Positions 16,300 through 19,389 of a DNA stretch of 19,389 nucleotides are shown here, in pieces. The notes under the pieces were generated by a model. That model did no database searches, was not told the origin of the DNA, and saw nothing but the letters and a program-made list of their open reading frames with translations. Numbering within the stretch: the first letter of the stretch is position 1; each line of letters starts with the position of its first letter. The DNA lies in contig CAMPGW010000057.1 in assembly GCA_946885735.1 (NCBI GenBank), forward strand, positions 1-19,389, read 5' to 3'. Made by a program: the position numbers and the translations under genes. Origin of the DNA: an uncultured Gammaproteobacteria bacterium. Lineage in GTDB: Bacteria; Pseudomonadota; Gammaproteobacteria; Xanthomonadales; Xanthomonadaceae.

Positions 16300-16812
16300 T
16301 TAGGCGTCGCACGGCAGGCCGCGGGCAGGCAACACCAGGCGATAGAAGCCGTTCACGCCCCGAACCACGCGAAACTCCGGCGGGAGTTCCTCCCGCGGCA
16401 CGGGCAGAAAACCGTTCTTCTCGTAGATGTGCTGGGCGGCATGCCAACGATGGTTGCTTTCCAGGTAGATTGATTTCGCGCCCTTGGCGATGGCCCATGC
16501 CAGCAGCACGTCGAGTAGCTTTTGCCCCAGGCCAAGGCCGCGGGCCCCGGCGTCGACGTACATCCGCTGCAGTTCGAAATCGCCACGGCCCAGGTGGATC
16601 AGCCCGATGCAACCGCATACACGCTCGTCGCATAGCGCAACCCAGAACCTGCCCAGGCCGCTGCGGCAGTAGCTTTCATACACGTCGTCCAGGTCCGGCA
16701 GCTCGGACGATCGCACCGACATGCCATGTTCGTCGTTGACGATGCTCATCACCAGGCTGCGAACGGCAGGGCTGTGCGCCGGTTTGGCTTCGGCTATTTC
16801 GAACGCGCTCAC
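16300..16812 (-). CDS. GNAT-family N-acetyltransferase
   Basis: 170 aa. It would transfer an acetyl group from acetyl-CoA to an unknown amine. The acetyl-CoA-binding motif A is LQRMYVDAGARGLGLG (81-96), with the pyrophosphate loop RGLGLG at 91-96. The later LESNHRWHAAQHIYEKNGF segment supplies the usual catalytic Tyr region (Tyr130) of single-domain GNAT enzymes. The start is a GTG at 16812 that overlaps the stop of the thioesterase gene (GTGA), so the two are probably coupled. The longer open frame upstream lies antisense-free but out of frame with the thioesterase and shows no GNAT homology. The substrate cannot be told from the sequence. Confidence 0.85.
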   Translation of the reverse strand: MSAFEIAEAKPAHSPAVRSLVMSIVNDEHGMSVRSSELPDLDDVYESYCRSGLGRFWVALCDERVCGCIGLIHLGRGDFELQRMYVDAGARGLGLGQKLLDVLLAWAIAKGAKSIYLESNHRWHAAQHIYEKNGFLPVPREELPPEFRVVRGVNGFYRLVLPARGLPCDA

Positions 16813-17264
16813 GCCGGACTCTCCGGTGGAAACTTCACTTCGCCCACCGGGAAGTGAAGGACCAGCTGCGTGCAGCGGAACATCGCGATCACCTTCGAGG
16901 AGTCCAGGTCGACGACCTCGGCGTCCCATACCTGGGTGGTGCGCCCGACATGGCGCGCGCGGGCAGTGCATTCCAGGGTGCCGCGCTGGGATGCGCCGAT
17001 GTGGTTGGACTTCGACTCGATGGTGAGGAACCCGCTCGCGCTTGCAGGCAGGCTCGCCCAGCATCCATACCCGCAGGCGGTATCGGCCAGGGCGATGATG
17101 GCTCCGCCGTGCAGGTAGCCATGCGGCCCCAGGTGCCCGCGCCGGATCTTCATCCGTACGGTGACGCAGGGCATCGGGTCGGCGACGGCCTGCGTCGCGA
17201 TGATTCCGAGCCGGGCCGCCATGTAACCCCGACCCTGTCCGTTGAGGAACTCGATGCTCTTCAC
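16809..17264 (-). CDS. PaaI-type hotdog-fold thioesterase
   Basis: 151 aa, the usual length of a single hotdog domain. The family motif is HGYLHGGAIIALAD (48-61 region), with the HGG turn at 52-54 and Asp61 at the end of the long central helix, as in PaaI/YigI-like acyl-CoA thioesterases. The substrate is probably an aromatic or medium-chain acyl-CoA, but the acyl group is not predictable. The start is a GTG at 17264. Its stop overlaps the GNAT start. The 200 bp upstream (17265-17464) contains no supported gene and presumably holds the promoter of this unit; no clear -35/-10 was recognised. Confidence 0.8.
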   Translation of the reverse strand: MKSIEFLNGQGRGYMAARLGIIATQAVADPMPCVTVRMKIRRGHLGPHGYLHGGAIIALADTACGYGCWASLPASASGFLTIESKSNHIGASQRGTLECTARARHVGRTTQVWDAEVVDLDSSKVIAMFRCTQLVLHFPVGEVKFPPESPA

Positions 17265-17464
17265 GCGGCGGGCAAGCGTGCCGGCCTGCTCCGTCGATCA
17301 CCGCGGTGGAAATCGTTCAAGGCGACGTCGAGTTCGCTGGTGGCCACGGGCAGACCCATCATCGAGGGATGATTGAGTGTCCGGCAGCGGCCTTGAATCA
17401 GGACAGTGTCTGGTATGCCATGTTTCAGGACTTTTGCGACATTGTGGATTCCTTCGTGCCGGTG

Positions 17465-18508
17465 TCACGGCGCGTCGGCAGGCTCTTCCTCCGGCTCGTC
17501 ATCCGGCGCTTCGATGAGGTATCCGAGTCCTTGCAGGTCCTCCAGGACTCCGTTGTCATCCAGCAGGTCGGCGATCGGCAACGTTGCGAACGTGCTCGGG
17601 TTCCTCGCCAGGCTGGCCTGCGCCGCCCGCAGCCACGAGTCGCGAAGTTTTCGCCTGATCTCGTCGGCGCCGAGGAACGCCAGCGTGCTTTCCGCGACGT
17701 CCTGGCAGGGGGGTCTGATGTCGCCCGTCCGCAGCTCGCGCAGGGCGCGCACGTCGCCCGTCGCCCAGGCGTTGGCGCGCCGTTTCATCAACGACACGTC
17801 GGACTCGAGAACGTCCAGCGTTTCCACGAAACACGCAATGTCGGCACCGGAGGCGGCATTCACCTCCTTGATGCGCTTCTTCAGATGCTTGCGATCGAGT
17901 TCCAGCGGATAGGTGAAGCCGGTATCGATGATCGGAACCCCTGCGCGTTCTGCCGCGCCTGCCACGACTCCGGGGACGGTGCTCGTTCGGGTGAGGCCTG
18001 CCGCGACGACGGCCTTCCAATACAACTCCTGCGAGGCGTACATCGGCCGCAGCTTTTCGAAGTCCTTCGGCGGTATCGCGTAGCGTTGCTTCGCGAGTGT
18101 CCAGCGAGCGTACAGGGGCGGCGCCAGGGCCGACGCGAGCGTCGCCTTGTCCGGGTTGTACTGGGAACGCATCGCCGCGGGAGCCAGGCTGGCCATCGTG
18201 AACATGGCCCCCATGCCGATGTCCGGCTTGGCGTGGCCCGCGCCCAGCACGGCCTGGGATGCCGCGACCGTGGCCTCGACCTCGGCAGACTGCCAGGTCA
18301 TTCCCGCCGGCAAGGGGCTTAGGGTGCCGAGGATCCAGAGCACGTGGCCTGCCTTCGAGACACGCCACAGCCCCGGCCCGGGTTGATGGCCCTTCACGAG
18401 GACCGTCTGCAGCGTCGGGATCGGTCGAGGATCCGCGGATTCCGGAGTGTTCGTGGCATGCGCCACCATGGCGGACGCCAGCAGCAACCCGAATACTGCA
18501 ACTCGCAT
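17465..18508 (-). CDS. Exported TraB/GumN-like protein with degenerate signature
   Basis: 347 aa with a signal peptide (MRVAVFGLLLASAMVAHA). The LWRVSKAGHVLWILGTLSPLP segment (47-67) is the first strand pair of the TraB/GumN fold, and the length fits. The family normally has GTxH here; this protein reads GTLS (61-64), with no His. The C-terminal GxH-type motif also seems replaced (FATLPIADLLDDNG region). The rest contains the expected helical part with FVETLDVLE and a run of Arg/Asp-rich helices. It ends in a very acidic tail (DDEPEEEPADAP). If TraB/GumN proteins are metalloproteases of the Tiki type, this member is probably non-catalytic. It lies downstream of, and in the same direction as, the BCCT gene, with a 123-bp gap holding no gene. 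Confidence 0.7.
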   Translation of the reverse strand: MRVAVFGLLLASAMVAHATNTPESADPRPIPTLQTVLVKGHQPGPGLWRVSKAGHVLWILGTLSPLPAGMTWQSAEVEATVAASQAVLGAGHAKPDIGMGAMFTMASLAPAAMRSQYNPDKATLASALAPPLYARWTLAKQRYAIPPKDFEKLRPMYASQELYWKAVVAAGLTRTSTVPGVVAGAAERAGVPIIDTGFTYPLELDRKHLKKRIKEVNAASGADIACFVETLDVLESDVSLMKRRANAWATGDVRALRELRTGDIRPPCQDVAESTLAFLGADEIRRKLRDSWLRAAQASLARNPSTFATLPIADLLDDNGVLEDLQGLGYLIEAPDDEPEEEPADAP

Positions 18509-18631
18509 CCCTGACCCCCGGTCGATGGCATTGCCCGCAACGGGCGCCTGCTACATGACAGGCAAACGGCCGATTGGTTCACGACTTCCTGTGCGCGGCG
18601 ATTCCCCGGCTGGCGCAGGTCGGCCAATGCG

Positions 18632-19389
18632 TCATCGCACCACGCCAAGGAAATGCATGTGGCGCTGGTACTGGTCGAGGACGTCATGGATCAGTTCGTC
18701 CCGGGGCCAGCCCATGACGTCATAGTCCTGGCCGCCCTCGCGAAGGTGCACCTCGGCGCGGAAGTAGCGGTCGCCGTCGCGTGGCTTGCAGCGCGGATCC
18801 TCGAGGATGAAGGTCGGCGGCGCATACGCCACCGGGCGCACGGAATAGAAGAAGTCCATTTCCTTGCCATGGCCTACCTGCAGCCAGATGCGGCCGTCCT
18901 CCGCGCCGTCGACGCTCGCTTCGAGGCCGCCCTTGCGCATCTCCGCGGCCACCTCGGACAGCGCCGGCCGCACCTCCTGCTCGAGGAAGGCCAGCACTTC
19001 GCCGCGTTGCGCGGGGTGGCTCAGCGCGCGCAGCCGCGTGCGCCAGTCCCCACTGCCCGCGGGCATGACGCGCGCGTGGCGGATGCTGGTGCGCTTGGCC
19101 ACGTCCAGGCGCATGCCGCGCACCAGGCCCCAGCACATCAGGATCATGACGACGGTGAAGGGCAGGGCACTGGCGATCGTGCCGGCCTGCAGCGCACCCA
19201 GTCCGCCGGCCACCAGCAGCGCGATGGCGATCGCGCCGACCAGCAGGGCCCAGAAGATCCGCTGCCAGACCGGCGATTCCTCCTCGCCTTTCGATGACAG
19301 CATGTCGATGACCAGCGCCCCGGAGTCGGCCGAGGTCACGAAGAAGTTGACCACCAGCAAGGTGGCAATGGCCGAGGTCACCATCGGCA
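18632..19389 (-). CDS. betT: BCCT transporter, BetT-like, C-terminal part (runs off right edge)
   Basis: The frame is open to the edge, and about 252 codons of the C-terminus are visible. FFVTSADSGALVIDML is the conserved late transmembrane segment of betaine/choline/carnitine transporters. Two more membrane segments follow (IFWALLVGAIAIALLVAG and the ALPFTVVMILMCWGLV region), then a cytoplasmic domain of about 140 residues. The long tail with YDVMGWPRDELIHDVLDQYQ and a closing RHMHFLG resembles the osmosensory C-terminal domain of BetT choline transporters, which distinguishes it from shorter BCCT members. Choline import would feed glycine-betaine synthesis for osmoprotection. The start lies outside the window; the in-frame ATG near 19384 is internal. 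Confidence 0.85.
   Translation of the reverse strand, partial: PMVTSAIATLLVVNFFVTSADSGALVIDMLSSKGEEESPVWQRIFWALLVGAIAIALLVAGGLGALQAGTIASALPFTVVMILMCWGLVRGMRLDVAKRTSIRHARVMPAGSGDWRTRLRALSHPAQRGEVLAFLEQEVRPALSEVAAEMRKGGLEASVDGAEDGRIWLQVGHGKEMDFFYSVRPVAYAPPTFILEDPRCKPRDGDRYFRAEVHLREGGQDYDVMGWPRDELIHDVLDQYQRHMHFLGVVR

Noticed and set aside
16813..17301. Extending the GNAT gene upstream to a start near 17301
   Set aside because: The extra part is out of frame with, and overlaps, the well-supported thioesterase gene on the same strand and has no GNAT similarity.

Overview
The window is GC-rich, densely coded DNA from a Gram-negative proteobacterium. It has an lpxL-type lipid A acyltransferase, a full-length primary sigma factor with proteobacterial sigma-70 features, outer-membrane-type lipoprotein signals and c-type cytochromes. 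The gene content and protein style suggest the Xanthomonadales (Lysobacter/Luteimonas-like gammaproteobacteria). This placement is an inference, not a database result. There is no transposase, integrase or CRISPR array, and no gene-free gap above 300 bases.

Layout. (1) 1-3480, housekeeping: lpxL-like acyltransferase (-), diverging from dtd (+), then rpoD (+) with its own promoter and a 10-bp-stem terminator shared with the convergent next gene. (2) 3478-6700: a DUF808 membrane protein (-), diverging from a tightly coupled three-gene unit (+) encoding an SO_2930-like di-heme cytochrome, a mono-heme cytochrome and a small exported NTF2-like protein. (3) 6727-15477, an amino-acid and peptide block: a LysR regulator and a lipoprotein gamma-glutamyltransferase (both -), diverging from an exported beta-lactamase-fold serine hydrolase (+) that ends at a strong terminator. 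Then comes a compact plus-strand operon: dgcN, dgcA, a GltS-family glutamate symporter and an exported P1-family (DmpA-like) peptidase. (4) 15571-15890: a tRNA-Ile2(CAU) gene split in its anticodon loop by a 244-nt group I intron of the Azoarcus/cyanobacterial tRNA-intron type. (5) 15968-17264 (-): three overlapping genes, hotdog thioesterase, GNAT acetyltransferase, DUF1330. (6) 17465-end (-): an exported TraB/GumN-like protein with a degenerate signature, and the C-terminal part of a BetT-like choline transporter that runs off the right edge.

How the genes may work together. DgcN (N-acetylates D-glutamate) and DgcA (racemises N-acetyl-D-glutamate to N-acetyl-L-glutamate) form a D-glutamate catabolic pair. 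Here they are co-directional with a glutamate symporter and an exported peptidase. A gamma-glutamyltransferase, a serine hydrolase of the D-peptidase/beta-lactamase fold and a LysR regulator lie just upstream. The simplest reading is a scavenging locus: hydrolases outside the cytoplasm release D/L-glutamate from gamma-glutamyl or peptidoglycan-type peptides, GltS imports it, and DgcN-DgcA converts the D form to a usable L intermediate. The two most notable items are this locus and the self-splicing-type intron in the tRNA gene that reads AUA codons. That intron also carries an extra hairpin between P7 and P3'.
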